Assembly (NCBI RefSeq): GCF_900078395.1
Contig: NZ_FKLA01000009.1
Span: 758,614-822,613, forward strand
Direction of reading: 5' to 3'
Length of the DNA stretch: 64,000 nt
From: Anaerotruncus rubiinfantis
GTDB lineage: Bacteria > Bacillota > Clostridia > Oscillospirales > Ruminococcaceae
A program made the translations under genes and the position numbers. The notes below the pieces were generated by a model. It saw only the letters and a list, made by a program, of their open reading frames with translations, searched no databases and was not told where the DNA came from. Positions 1-9,034 of the stretch are shown piece by piece (the stretch's first letter is position 1; the number at the start of each line of letters is the position of its first letter).

Positions 1-20
1 AACCCGTATCCTAAAGACAG

Positions 21-32
21 AACAGATCTGTT
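21..32. promoter_or_regulatory. perfect 12-bp palindrome upstream of LytTR gene
   Basis: AACAGATCTGTT is a perfect palindrome 35 bp before the LytTR gene start. It could be an operator for that regulator or chance. LytTR proteins usually bind direct repeats, so the link is weak. The promoter itself may lie outside the window. Confidence 0.25.
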
Positions 33-67
33 TGATGATGATAACACCTGCTGGGAGGAGGGGATTT

Positions 68-505
68 ATGAAGATCACCATAGAGCAGGATGCGGCCTGC
101 GCGGAACCTGAGGTGAAAATCACCTGCAGGGAAATGGACGAAGGGCTTTTGCGGATTGTCGCGGCGCTGCGGGCGCTGGATCACAAGCTTTCGGGTATTT
201 CGGAAGGGCGTACCTTCGTCTTTGAACCGGACGAGATCTATTACTTTGAAAGCGTTGACAAACGCACCTTTCTTTACACCGCCGACCGGGTGTGCGAGAC
301 GCCGCTGCGCCTCTACGAGCTGGAGGGTAAGCTGTGCCATGGGGATTTCTTCCGCGCATCCAAGTCGGTCATTGTAAATCTGTCCCGCATCCGGATGCTC
401 AACCCGATGCTGGGCGGCAAGATCGAGGTCGTTTTGGAAAACGGGGAACGCCTGATGGTTTCACGCCAATACGTGCCCATGCTCAAGGAGAAGCTGGGAC
501 TTTAA
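68..505 (+). CDS. LytTR-family DNA-binding regulator
   Basis: A 145-residue protein made almost entirely of one LytTR DNA-binding domain (about residues 45-143), with features such as YYFESVDKRTFLYT, FFRASKSVIVNLSRI and MVSRQYVPMLKEKL. It has no receiver domain, so it is not a classical response regulator. The ATG at 68 follows the strong GGGAGGAGGGG site; an upstream in-frame ATG at 32 lacks one. The next gene encodes a DUF3021 membrane protein 13 nt downstream. In streptococcal LytTR regulatory systems such a membrane partner restrains the regulator, so this pair is probably a membrane-gated transcription switch. Family assignment is firm; targets are unknown. Confidence 0.9.
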   Translation: MKITIEQDAACAEPEVKITCREMDEGLLRIVAALRALDHKLSGISEGRTFVFEPDEIYYFESVDKRTFLYTADRVCETPLRLYELEGKLCHGDFFRASKSVIVNLSRIRMLNPMLGGKIEVVLENGERLMVSRQYVPMLKEKLGL

Positions 506-518
506 GGGAGGTTTTTTT

Positions 519-944
519 GTGAGTAAACTGATAAACTGGGCAATCGCTTTTAAACCGCTGATGCTTATGTATTTTGCGGCGGGGGTGTTTATCATGATGT
601 TCTGGGATCTCATCTGGGGGCGTGCCGGCAGCCTGCCGACCGTGCTGCTCTGGCAGATCTTTCTCGCGGCGGTGCTGCTGACCATCACGCATCTGGGCTT
701 TTTTCCGGAGAATAAGCCGTTTTCCAGACGGGATTTTGTGCTGCATATCCTCTGTAACTATGTGATCATGGCAGCTATGGCTTTTGGCTTTGGCTGGGTT
801 TCGGCGGCCACATTCCAAAGCGCCGTCGTTTTCACTGGGATCTTTGCGGTGTTTTATGCGGCGGCGTTCACCGGGTTTTATCTCTATTACCGGGAACTGC
901 GCGGCCAGCTCAATGAGAAGCTCATGCAGTATAAGCAGGGTTGA
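519..944 (+). CDS. DUF3021 family membrane protein, partner of LytTR regulator
   Basis: A 141-residue protein with four hydrophobic segments (roughly residues 10-30, 40-58, 75-95 and 100-122) and a charged C-terminal tail, typical of DUF3021. The start is GTG at 519, preceded by AAGGGAGG. It is translated just after the LytTR gene and followed by a strong terminator, so the two form a bicistronic operon. By analogy with LytTR regulatory systems it is expected to sit in the cytoplasmic membrane and inhibit the LytTR protein. The role is inferred from context. Confidence 0.85.
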   Translation: MSKLINWAIAFKPLMLMYFAAGVFIMMFWDLIWGRAGSLPTVLLWQIFLAAVLLTITHLGFFPENKPFSRRDFVLHILCNYVIMAAMAFGFGWVSAATFQSAVVFTGIFAVFYAAAFTGFYLYYRELRGQLNEKLMQYKQG

Positions 945-948
945 ATTT

Positions 949-984
949 AAAACGGGCCGGGATATTTGTATCCCGGCCCGTTTT
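949..984 (+). terminator. Rho-independent terminator after LytTR/DUF3021 operon
   Basis: A perfect 16-bp stem (AAAACGGGCCGGGATA with its complement) and a 4-nt loop, ending in TTTT directly after the DUF3021 stop codon. Confidence 0.9.
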
Positions 985-1037
985 CCGCTATAATGAACGA
1001 AAAGCAAACAGAATCTGAAAAAAGAGGAGATTTTCGC

Positions 1038-2159
1038 ATGCGCATCCTGCATACCTCCGACTGGCATCTGGGCATCGCATTACATGGCGTGCCGCTGCTT
1101 GAAGACCAGCGGGAGATGGTTGCCCGGCTCATCGAAACGGTGCGGGCGGAAAAAATAGACGCGGTCGTTGCCGCTGGCGACCTGTTTGACCATGCGGTTG
1201 CACGGCCGGAGACGATCGGACTTTACAACGACGCGATGGTCGCGCTCTGCCGGGACTGCCGCGTGCCGGTTCTGGTGATCGCCGGCAACCATGACGGCGC
1301 GGCGCGGCTCGCATCCTGTTCGGTACTTCTGCGGGAGGCCGGACTCTATGTCTCGGGCAGATTGACCGATCCGGTGGAGCCGGTTGTCATCGGCAGCGCG
1401 GCGTTTTTTCTGCTGCCGTACTTTAATACCGAAGAGGCGCGGTATCTCTATCCGCAGGAACAGATCCGCGGCTATTCGGACGCGATGGCCGCCGTGACGA
1501 AGCGGATGCGGGACCGTTTTTTGCCGGACCGGTGCAACATTCTGGCCGCGCACTGCTTTGCTTGCGGGGCTGAGGTGTCGGAGAGCGACCGCGCCGCCGC
1601 GGTCGGCGGTGCGAGCCAGGTCGACCCGTCGGTTTTTGAAGGGTTTGATTATGTCGCGCTGGGACACCTGCACCGCGCGCAGCAGTTCGGCGCGGCCCGT
1701 TACAGCGGTTCTCCGCTTGCCTATTCCTTTTCGGAGGCGGGGCAGGAAAAGTCCTTCACCATCTTCGACACGGACGACGGTTCGGTGCGGGAAGTCCTGG
1801 TCGCGCCCCGGCGGATGCTGCGGGTGCTGTCGGGAGAGTTCGACCGGGTATACGAGGCGGCGCAGCTGGACGAAAGGCGGGAAGACTATCTTAAAATCGA
1901 GTTGACCGACTGTTACGCGGGACTCGAAAAACTGGAACTGTTTCGGGAAATTTATCCAAATCTGCTGCTCTTGACCGGCAGGGCGGCACAGATGGAGGAG
2001 AATGCCGGAAGCCTTACGGTGGAGGAACTTTCGCATATGGGTCCGCGCGAGCTGGTGACCCGGTTCTGCACCGAGGTGGCTGGCGAGGCCCCGGACGAGG
2101 AACAACTCGCGTGGTTCGATGAGGCGGCGCGGGAAACCGAAGGGGAGGTGGCGCAGTGA
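1038..2159 (+). CDS. sbcD: nuclease SbcCD subunit D
   Basis: A 373-residue metallophosphoesterase subunit of the SbcCD (Mre11-Rad50-like) nuclease, which cleaves DNA hairpins and protein-blocked ends. Metal-binding motifs are in the usual order: DWH at residues 8-10, GDLFD at 47-51, GNHD at 83-86 and GHLH further on. The ATG at 1038 follows AGAGGAGA. The stop overlaps the sbcC start by four bases (GTGA), indicating translational coupling. Length and motifs match the family. Confidence 0.96.
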   Translation: MRILHTSDWHLGIALHGVPLLEDQREMVARLIETVRAEKIDAVVAAGDLFDHAVARPETIGLYNDAMVALCRDCRVPVLVIAGNHDGAARLASCSVLLREAGLYVSGRLTDPVEPVVIGSAAFFLLPYFNTEEARYLYPQEQIRGYSDAMAAVTKRMRDRFLPDRCNILAAHCFACGAEVSESDRAAAVGGASQVDPSVFEGFDYVALGHLHRAQQFGAARYSGSPLAYSFSEAGQEKSFTIFDTDDGSVREVLVAPRRMLRVLSGEFDRVYEAAQLDERREDYLKIELTDCYAGLEKLELFREIYPNLLLLTGRAAQMEENAGSLTVEELSHMGPRELVTRFCTEVAGEAPDEEQLAWFDEAARETEGEVAQ

Positions 2160-5100
2160 TCCCGGTTTCGATCACCTTTGAGGCGTTTGGACCGTATGTG
2201 GAAAAGCAGCAGGTCGATTTTGGGCGGTTTATGCCCGGGGGGCTGGTGCTCATCCACGGGGAGACCGGCGCTGGAAAGACGGTTATCCTGGATGCGATGA
2301 CCTACGCGCTCTACGGCCGCAGCAGCGGAGGCGCGCGCGGCGACCTCGCGGCGATGCGGTGCCTGACCGCGCCGGACCTCGCGGCGATGCGGTGCCTGAC
2401 CGCGCCGGACAGCGCGGTCACAAGGGTGGAATATATTTTCGATCTGCGCGACCGGCGATACCGGTTTGCGCGGTCGCTGAAGGTGCGCAAAAAACGTTCC
2501 GGCGCGCTCGAATACCTGCCGGAACAGCAGGCCTGGTTCCTCGACGGAGAGGGGAACTTCGCGCCGTTTTTTGAAAATCCGCGCCTGCGGGATGTGGAGG
2601 GCAAAGCGCAGGAATTGATCGGCCTTTCCTATGAGCAGTTCTGCCAGGTTATGATCCTGCCGCAGGGCCAGTTTGAAAAACTGTTGGTCGCGCGGTCGGA
2701 TGAAAAGGAAGCGGTGCTCGTGAGCCTGTTCCATGCCGAACGCTGGCAGCAGATTGCGGAACGGCTCTGCGCAAAGGCGAACCTGATGCGTCAGAAAATC
2801 GACGCGGAACAGCTCTCGATGAAGGCCGCTCTGGAGGGATTTGGCTGCGCGGACACGGAGGAGCTCGCCGTCCGGCTTGCCGGTGTGGAGCGCGCGCTTG
2901 GAGAGATGCGCTCGGCGCGTGAAGCGCTTGCGAAGGAGCTCTCTCTGCGGCGGGAGGCGCTTGAAAGAGCGGTACAGGCTGACCGGCTGTTTTCCGAGCA
3001 AAAAGAAAAACGGGCGGTGGTGGATACTTTTGAAAAGAACCGCCCTCTTTACGAGGAGGAAGCGCGCAAGCTTGCGCTTGCTTTGGCGGCGGCGCGGCTG
3101 ATCCCGGCATGCGAGCGGCAAAATGCCTGCCGCGAGAAGGCTTGCCGGTGTGAAGCGGCGGCCGAAGAGGCGGCGCAGGAACTTGCACGGGCCCAGGCGG
3201 CGCGGGACGCCGCACAGGAAAGGCTGTCAAAGCTGGAAATTTCGCGGCCGCAAAACGAACAGGCAAAAGCGGAGCTTGCGAAACTCTCGGCGCTTCGGGA
3301 AAGTTATGAAAAGCTCGAAGGCGCAAAGGCGGCGGCAAAGCAGGCGCAGGAATTTTGGGAAGCGGCGGATGGCGCCGCGCGCGAACAGCAGGCGGCGCTG
3401 GAGGAAGCCACACGCCGGCGGGACGGTCTTGCGCAGGAACGCGCGCGGCTCTTTGAAGCGTTTACAGCAAAGCTTCCGGCCCTGAGGGAGACGCTCGCCG
3501 CGCGGGAACGCGCGCGGGAATTTTTGGAGCGGCGCGCCGCGCAGATGGAACAGCTTGCGCGGGATGAGGCGGAAAGCGCGGCCCTTCAGGCACAGAGGGA
3601 CGCTTGCCAATGTGCGCTTGAGCAGGCAGAGGCGGAATATGCCGCCTGCAGCCGCCGCTATTTGGACGACGCGGCTGGCCGGCTTGCACAGTCGCTTGGG
3701 GAGGGCGCGCCCTGCCCGGTCTGCGGCAGCCCGCACCATCCGGCGCCGCACCGGTCAGCGGAAAACGGGCCTTCCCGGGCCGCGCTCGAAAAATTCGGGG
3801 AGCAGGTGCAGGCGGCGCGCCGGGCACTTGCGGATTGTGAGGCGCGCTTTGCTGGGACGGCCGCGCGCCTTTCCCAGCAAAGGGAAGCCCTCTTTGTGCT
3901 CGGCAGGGAGATGGAAAAGCTGCCGCCGTATGATCCAAAAGAACACGCCGCCGCGCGGCAGGAACTGGAAAATGCGCTGGAACAGGACGCAGAACGCGCG
4001 GCGCTTTCCCAAAAGCTGCAAATGGCGGAGGAAGCGCTCGCGAAACTGGCAGAGCGGTCGGAGCCGCTGCGGCAGGCATTGACGCAGGCCGTCCAGCAGA
4101 AAGAACGGACGGCGGCACAGTACCAGGCGCTTTTGTCCCAGCGGGACGCGGCGGCCGGGGATCTTCCCGGGCTGTGCGGCCGGATTGAGACGCTTTCGAA
4201 AAACATTGCGGAATTCGACCAATTTTATGAGCGGGCTGGACATGCGCATTCGCAGGCCGCACAGGAGCTGGCGCGCGCAGAGGAAGCCGCCCGGCATCTG
4301 CGCGCGCAGGCCGGCGAGACGCTGAAGGAACAGAAAGCGGAACAGGAACGCCTGCGGGAGATGCTCGAAAACGAGGGATTTTCCGACGTGCGGGAGGTCT
4401 ATGAGGCGGCGATCCCGGAACCGCAGCGGCAGGCGCGCGAAACACATCTGCGGCGGGAGCGGATGCAGTGGGAAGCGGCGCAGGGCCGCCTGCGGGAGCT
4501 CGCGGGACAACTCGATGGACAGGAGCCCCCCGATCTCGCGGCAATGCGGCGAGATCTGAAATCGCGGGAAACGGAAAAGGAAACGCTTGATTTTAAATGG
4601 GGCGAACAGCAGCAGGAATGCGAGCGGATCGCTGGGACGCTTGCCGCGCTTGAAAAACGCGGCAAGGCGCTTGTCGAAAAGCGCGCGGTCTATGACCGGC
4701 TTTCCGGGTTTGGTAAGCTTCTGCGCGGGGACAGCGGGGTAAGCCTGCGGCGGTATGTGTTGGGCGTGATGCTTTCGTCGATCACCGCCGAGGCCAACCG
4801 GCTGCTCAAAAACGTGCACGGCGGCCGCTATCAGCTTTACCGAACGCTCGAAGGGAGCGGCCGCTCCCGCAAGGCCGGGCTCGACCTGGAGGTGCTTGAT
4901 GCGCATGCGGGCAAGCGCCGTCCAGTGGCGGGGCTTTCCGGCGGGGAGAAATTTTTGGTTTCGCTGTCCCTTGCGCTGGGGCTGTCCGCTGTGGTACAAT
5001 CCCAGTCGGGCGGTATCCGTATGGACGCGATGTTCATCGACGAGGGGTTCGGTTCGCTCGATCCGGGTTCGATCGCGGACGCGCTCGATGTGCTTGCCTC

Positions 5101-5224
5101 GGTGCGCGGATCGCGCAGGTTGGTGGGAATCATCTCCCACGTGGCGGCGCTGCGGGAGAATATCGACGCCTCGATCGAGGTGGTCAAGGAACGGGCGGGG
5201 AGCCGGCTGGTGCTGCACGCCTGA
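2156..5224 (+). CDS. sbcC: nuclease SbcCD subunit C (Rad50-like ATPase)
   Basis: A 1022-residue SMC-like ATPase partner of SbcD. Walker A GETGAGKT lies at residues 35-42, long coiled coils follow, a zinc hook CPVC is at 520-523 near the middle, the ABC signature LSGGEK is near 927 and Walker B MFIDEGFGSLD near 960. It starts with GTG overlapping the sbcD stop. Oddity: residues 63-73 are repeated exactly as 74-84 because of a 33-bp perfect tandem duplication within the N-terminal ATPase lobe. The frame is kept, so a full protein is still made. Confidence 0.96.
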   Translation: MIPVSITFEAFGPYVEKQQVDFGRFMPGGLVLIHGETGAGKTVILDAMTYALYGRSSGGARGDLAAMRCLTAPDLAAMRCLTAPDSAVTRVEYIFDLRDRRYRFARSLKVRKKRSGALEYLPEQQAWFLDGEGNFAPFFENPRLRDVEGKAQELIGLSYEQFCQVMILPQGQFEKLLVARSDEKEAVLVSLFHAERWQQIAERLCAKANLMRQKIDAEQLSMKAALEGFGCADTEELAVRLAGVERALGEMRSAREALAKELSLRREALERAVQADRLFSEQKEKRAVVDTFEKNRPLYEEEARKLALALAAARLIPACERQNACREKACRCEAAAEEAAQELARAQAARDAAQERLSKLEISRPQNEQAKAELAKLSALRESYEKLEGAKAAAKQAQEFWEAADGAAREQQAALEEATRRRDGLAQERARLFEAFTAKLPALRETLAARERAREFLERRAAQMEQLARDEAESAALQAQRDACQCALEQAEAEYAACSRRYLDDAAGRLAQSLGEGAPCPVCGSPHHPAPHRSAENGPSRAALEKFGEQVQAARRALADCEARFAGTAARLSQQREALFVLGREMEKLPPYDPKEHAAARQELENALEQDAERAALSQKLQMAEEALAKLAERSEPLRQALTQAVQQKERTAAQYQALLSQRDAAAGDLPGLCGRIETLSKNIAEFDQFYERAGHAHSQAAQELARAEEAARHLRAQAGETLKEQKAEQERLREMLENEGFSDVREVYEAAIPEPQRQARETHLRRERMQWEAAQGRLRELAGQLDGQEPPDLAAMRRDLKSRETEKETLDFKWGEQQQECERIAGTLAALEKRGKALVEKRAVYDRLSGFGKLLRGDSGVSLRRYVLGVMLSSITAEANRLLKNVHGGRYQLYRTLEGSGRSRKAGLDLEVLDAHAGKRRPVAGLSGGEKFLVSLSLALGLSAVVQSQSGGIRMDAMFIDEGFGSLDPGSIADALDVLASVRGSRRLVGIISHVAALRENIDASIEVVKERAGSRLVLHA
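2342..2407 (+). repeat. 33-bp perfect tandem duplication inside sbcC
   Basis: Two identical 33-bp copies (2342-2374 and 2375-2407) encode the same 11 residues twice (DLAAMRCLTAP). The unit is a multiple of three, so the reading frame is preserved. A similar DLAAMRRDLK stretch occurs by itself near 4540, unrelated to the duplication. Confidence 0.95.
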
Positions 5225-5260
5225 CCGGGATGCAATTTTGAAAAGGACTGGGGAAAAAAG

Positions 5261-5635
5261 ATGAAGATACTGACACAACTGGGAATCATTTTTGCGGTCT
5301 GCCTTGCGGGCAATGTGGTTTCGGCGCTGCTGCCGTTTCCGTTTCCCGCGAGCGTGGCCGCGATGGTGATTCTGTTTTTGCTGCTGCTCACCGGTGCGGT
5401 GAAACCCGTGCAGCTGGGGGAAAGCTCGGATTTTTTATTAAAAAATATGGCGATTCTGTTTATTCCATCCGGGGTGGGAATCCTCGAGCAATATGCGTTC
5501 GTGCGGGAACATATCCTGAAGCTTGCGGCAATCTGCCTTATCACGACGCTGCTCACCTTTGTGGTGACGGCATTCACCGTGCTGGGTGTGATCCGGCTGC
5601 AAAAACGGGGAAAGGCGGTGGAGACGGATGGCTGA
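5261..5635 (+). CDS. lrgA: LrgA/CidA family holin-like protein
   Basis: A 124-residue protein with four predicted membrane segments and the family stretch PFPASVAAMVILFLLLL followed by FIPSGVGI. LrgA/CidA proteins are small membrane proteins linked to murein hydrolase control and pyruvate or overflow-metabolite transport. It is followed by lrgB, overlapping by 8 bases, so the two are co-translated. No lytSR pair adjoins it, though a LytTR regulator lies 4.3 kb upstream. Confidence 0.9.
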   Translation: MKILTQLGIIFAVCLAGNVVSALLPFPFPASVAAMVILFLLLLTGAVKPVQLGESSDFLLKNMAILFIPSGVGILEQYAFVREHILKLAAICLITTLLTFVVTAFTVLGVIRLQKRGKAVETDG

Positions 5636-6311
5636 AATCCTTTCGAGCCCGCTTTGCGGCATCGCATTGTGCATCTTCACTTTTAAAATCGGGCTTTGGG
5701 TCAACCGCAGGCTGAAAACCCCGCTCGCCAATCCGCTGCTCATCGCAATCTCGCTGGTGATCCTGCTCATTGGCCTGACGCCGCTCTCCTACGAGCAGTT
5801 CAGCGCGGGCGGTTCGGTCATTTCGATGCTGCTGCCGCCCGCGACGGCGGTGCTCGCATCTTCGATCTACCGGGAGATCGAGGTGCTCAAACGCAACTTT
5901 TTGCCGATCATGGCCGGATGCCTGGCGGGGTCGCTCACCTCGATGGCCAGCGCTTATTTTCTCTGCAAATGGTTTGGGCTGGATGAAACGCTGACTGCTT
6001 CGATGCTTCCGAAATCGGTCACCACGCCGATTGCGATGGAACTTTCGGTTGCAGGCGGCGGGATCGCCGCCGTGACAGTGGCGGCGGTCATCTTCACCGG
6101 GATTATCGGGGCCTGCCTGTCCCCCATTTTGATCAAGCTGTTCAAAATAGAAAATCCGGTGGCGGCGGGCGTGGCGATCGGCACGGCCAGCCACGCGATC
6201 GGCACCTCCAAGGCGATCGAACTCGGGGAGGTTCAGGGCGCGATGAGCGGGATCGCCATCGGCGTGGCAGGGCTTCTCACGGTGACATGGTCGCTGGTGC
6301 TGCCCTTTTGA
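5628..6311 (+). CDS. lrgB: LrgB family membrane protein
   Basis: A 227-residue, highly hydrophobic protein of the LrgB/CidB family. It carries the family features LPKSVTTPIAMELS and GTASHAIGTSKAIELGE. It is the partner of the preceding LrgA; together they are thought to form a membrane complex affecting autolysis and small-acid export. The ATG lies inside the lrgA 3' end. Length matches the family. Confidence 0.92.
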   Translation: MAEILSSPLCGIALCIFTFKIGLWVNRRLKTPLANPLLIAISLVILLIGLTPLSYEQFSAGGSVISMLLPPATAVLASSIYREIEVLKRNFLPIMAGCLAGSLTSMASAYFLCKWFGLDETLTASMLPKSVTTPIAMELSVAGGGIAAVTVAAVIFTGIIGACLSPILIKLFKIENPVAAGVAIGTASHAIGTSKAIELGEVQGAMSGIAIGVAGLLTVTWSLVLPF

Positions 6312-6333
6312 CAGAATATGGATTATACGGAAG

Positions 6334-6360
6334 GGAAGGCCCGCGGGCTTTCCTTTTCTT
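6334..6360 (+). terminator. probable terminator after lrgAB
   Basis: GC-rich hairpin GGAAGGCCC/GGGCTTTCC followed by TTTTCTT, 23 nt after the lrgB stop. Confidence 0.7.
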
Positions 6361-6464
6361 GCGTTTTGGGAAAGAGCGACAGAGATGATTCAGGATAAAT
6401 CCCACATAATTTTGTATAAAACCCAGAAAGTCAGGACAACCGGGAACAGTCGACAGAAAACAGC

Positions 6465-6493
6465 TTTACATTGGCGAAGCGTTACATTAAAAT
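6465..6493 (+). promoter_or_regulatory. sigma-A-type promoter for LDH-family gene
   Basis: TTTACA at 6465-6470, a 17-bp spacer, then TAAAAT at 6488-6493. This predicts a transcript start near 6500 and an 80-nt leader before the LDH-family gene. Confidence 0.6.
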
Positions 6494-6580
6494 GAAACGG
6501 ACGTATGAATACGGCCCGGAGACCATTTCCCGAGGGCCCGGAAAATTTGACAGGCCAATGGCGGCCGGAAAGAGGGTACT

Positions 6581-7534
6581 ATGGCGTTTCAGACTCGCAA
6601 GGTTGCAATCATCGGTGCCGGTCATGTGGGTTCGCATTGCGCGCTTTCGCTTATCACAATGGGCGAATGCGATGAGCTTGTCATGATCGATACGGACAAA
6701 CCCAAAGCGCTCGCGCAAGCCACCGATCTGGCCGATGCCGCCGCCTATCTGCCGCACCACATCCGTGTGACGAGCGGGGATTATACAGCCTGCCGTGACG
6801 CGGATATTGTGGTGGTCTGCACGGGCCCGCGCCCCAGGTCCGGACAGCCCCGCGCGGATATGCTGGCGCAGGCGGTCGGCGTGATGAAGCAGATTGTCGG
6901 ACCGGTCGTCGACTCCGGTTTTGATGGGATTTTCCTTGTGCTTTCCAATCCCTGTGACGTGCTGGCGCATTATCTGCAGAAGATGAGCGGCTTTCCTGCC
7001 GGTCGGGTGCTTGCAACGGGCACGGCGCTCGATTCGGCGCGACTGCGCAGGATTCTCTCCCGTTCGCTGATGGTCGACTCAAAATCGATCCACGCTTATG
7101 TCATGGGCGAGCACGGCGAAAGCCAGATGGTTCCCTGGTCGAACATCTCGGTGGGTGGAAAGCCGCTGCTCGAACTGATGGCGGAAAACCCGGACAGCTT
7201 TGGCCGCATCGACCTGACGGCGGTGGCGGCTCTGACCCGCCGCTGCGGGATGACTGTTCTGGACGGCAAGGGCTGTACCGAATTCGGGGTGGGGATCACA
7301 GCAGCTGAGATTATCAAGACCATTTACCATGACGAACGCAAGATCCTGCCGGTTTCGGTGCTGCTCGAAGGGCAATACGGCCAGAAGGACGTCTATGCGG
7401 GCGTTCCCGCGATCATTGGACGAGATGGGGTCAGCGGGATCGTTGAAATCAGGATGAGCGACGCCGAACGGGCCGATTTTGCGGCTTCCTGCCAGGCTCT
7501 GCGCAATGCTTATGAGGCAGCAATGGCGTTTTAA
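6581..7534 (+). CDS. lactate/malate dehydrogenase family protein
   Basis: A 317-residue NAD-dependent 2-hydroxyacid dehydrogenase of the LDH/MDH fold. Visible are the Rossmann motif GAGHVGSH (residues 11-18), the coenzyme-binding DTD, the substrate arginine in DSARLRR and the catalytic histidine in MGEHGES. The specificity loop is unusual: where LDH has NQxPGETR, this protein reads RPRSGQPR, with proline at the position normally Gln (lactate) or Arg (malate). Its substrate is therefore uncertain. A canonical ldh lies at 16634. The next gene, a YitT protein, begins 16 nt later and may be co-transcribed. Confidence 0.85.
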   Translation: MAFQTRKVAIIGAGHVGSHCALSLITMGECDELVMIDTDKPKALAQATDLADAAAYLPHHIRVTSGDYTACRDADIVVVCTGPRPRSGQPRADMLAQAVGVMKQIVGPVVDSGFDGIFLVLSNPCDVLAHYLQKMSGFPAGRVLATGTALDSARLRRILSRSLMVDSKSIHAYVMGEHGESQMVPWSNISVGGKPLLELMAENPDSFGRIDLTAVAALTRRCGMTVLDGKGCTEFGVGITAAEIIKTIYHDERKILPVSVLLEGQYGQKDVYAGVPAIIGRDGVSGIVEIRMSDAERADFAASCQALRNAYEAAMAF

Positions 7535-7550
7535 AAACGGAGGATCAGCA

Positions 7551-8414
7551 ATGAAGCTTTCCGGGATCGACTGGAAGATGGAGATCAAGCGGTATCTTTT
7601 CATGGTGGTGGGGTGCTTTTCCTATGCGCTGGCGCTCGACCTGTTCCTTGTGCCAAATGGGATTGTGGCGGGCGGCGTGACCGGCGCGGCGACGCTGGTG
7701 AATATCCTGACCGGTTTGGGCGTTGGTCTGGTGAGTATCCTGCTCAATCTGCCGATTTTGCTTTTGGGGCTGCGTTCGCAGGGGCTCGCGTTTATCCTGC
7801 GGTGTTTTCTGACCACGGCGGTGCTTGGCTTTTTCATTGATTTCCTGGCCTTCCTGCCGCCGCCCACCGATAACCCACTGATGGCGGCGCTTTACGGCGG
7901 CGTGGCGCAGGGAATCGGGATCGGGCTTTTCTGCCGCTACTATGTCTCCAGCGGCGGCACCGAGCTGCTCGCACGGGTGATGATGCCGCTCTTCCCAGGC
8001 GTTTCACTTGCCAATATCCTGGCGGTGCTCGACGGGCTGGTGGTGGTCTGCGGCAGTTTTGTGCTCGGGGACGCGGAAAACGTCCTGCGCGCGCTGATTG
8101 TCATCTTCGCTTCGGCCAAGGTCAGCGACCTGATTATCGCGGGCCTCGACTATGCGAAACTTTGTTACATCATCACCGACCACCCGGATGAGATTGCAAA
8201 GACGCTGCTCGAGAATTCGCCGCGCGGCGTGACCAAAATTGGCGGCGAGGGGATGTACACCAAGACCGAAAAAAATATCCTGATGACCGTGATCAAAAAA
8301 CAGCAGATCACCCAACTGCGCAAAATCGTGCTTCAGATCGACCCTTCGGCCTTTATCATCGTGAGCGAGGCGACCGAGGTACTCGGCGAGGGATTTCAGA
8401 AGATTGCGCCGTGA
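7551..8414 (+). CDS. YitT family membrane protein (DUF161/DUF2179)
   Basis: A 287-residue protein with about five membrane segments in the first 190 residues. Family features are DLFLVPNGIVAGGVTGAA and YVSSGGTELLARV. A cytoplasmic DUF2179 domain follows, with GGEGMYTKTEKNILMTVIKK. The ATG at 7551 has the AACGGAGGA site; in-frame codons upstream lie within the previous gene. The cellular function of YitT proteins is not settled. Length is normal. Confidence 0.92.
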   Translation: MKLSGIDWKMEIKRYLFMVVGCFSYALALDLFLVPNGIVAGGVTGAATLVNILTGLGVGLVSILLNLPILLLGLRSQGLAFILRCFLTTAVLGFFIDFLAFLPPPTDNPLMAALYGGVAQGIGIGLFCRYYVSSGGTELLARVMMPLFPGVSLANILAVLDGLVVVCGSFVLGDAENVLRALIVIFASAKVSDLIIAGLDYAKLCYIITDHPDEIAKTLLENSPRGVTKIGGEGMYTKTEKNILMTVIKKQQITQLRKIVLQIDPSAFIIVSEATEVLGEGFQKIAP

Positions 8415-8488
8415 GCAGATAAAAACAGGCAACCGCGCACCGGACAGCCAGCCGGCGCGCGTGTATTGCGGAAGGAAGGGGAATCCCG

Positions 8489-8887
8489 ATGGACTGGACA
8501 GCACCGGAGGTTTTCAATACCGGCTTCAACCGGCTGCTCGGCATCGAGCTCGTGGAATGCAGAAAGGGTGCGGCCACAGTGCGTATGCGGGTGACGGACG
8601 CCTGCAAGAACCCGGCGGGGATTGTGCATGGCGGGGCGCTGTTCTCGCTGGCGGATACAGCGGGAGCAAATGCCGCGGTCTGCTGCGGCACCCAGGTGGT
8701 CACCGTGGAAAGTGCGATTAAATATCTGCGCCCGGCCGGGGATACCCAATATCTCACGGCAAAAGCCAGGGAAGTGAAGCGCGGCAGGCAGATCAGCTTC
8801 TATGAGGTGTGCATTGACGCTGACGATGGCCGTGAAATCGCGCGGGTCAGCCTGACCTATTGCCTGTCGGGCCCCCATGCCCAATAA
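8489..8887 (+). CDS. PaaI family hotdog thioesterase
   Basis: A 132-residue single hotdog-fold protein with the PaaI-type motif NPAGIVHGGALFSLAD (about residues 41-56), which forms the acyl-CoA thioesterase active site. It probably hydrolyses a small acyl- or aryl-CoA; the substrate cannot be read from sequence. The ATG at 8489 follows GGAAGGGGA. It stands 74 nt after yitT and ends at a strong terminator. Confidence 0.9.
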   Translation: MDWTAPEVFNTGFNRLLGIELVECRKGAATVRMRVTDACKNPAGIVHGGALFSLADTAGANAAVCCGTQVVTVESAIKYLRPAGDTQYLTAKAREVKRGRQISFYEVCIDADDGREIARVSLTYCLSGPHAQ

Positions 8888-8898
8888 GTTCCAATCCC

Positions 8899-8925
8899 AA
8901 CGCCCCGGTTGCGGGGCGTTTTTAC
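8899..8925 (+). terminator. terminator after thioesterase gene
   Basis: AACGCCCC hairpin with GGGGCGTT running into a T-rich tail (GTTTTTAC). Confidence 0.85.
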
Positions 8926-9034
8926 TTGTCGGGAAGCGCTGCTTGTGGTATCATATTTTTATGATTCTTCGTGCGCGGTCGCGCATGAACTGATATAGAG
9001 GGCCGGATGACCGGCTCACGGGGAGGTGCTCGGA

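Noticed and set aside
3755..5278. Long open frame of about 507 codons antisense to sbcC
   Set aside because: It lies opposite an intact, motif-complete gene, has no ribosome site and reads as low-complexity Arg/Pro/Leu typical of GC-rich antisense frames.
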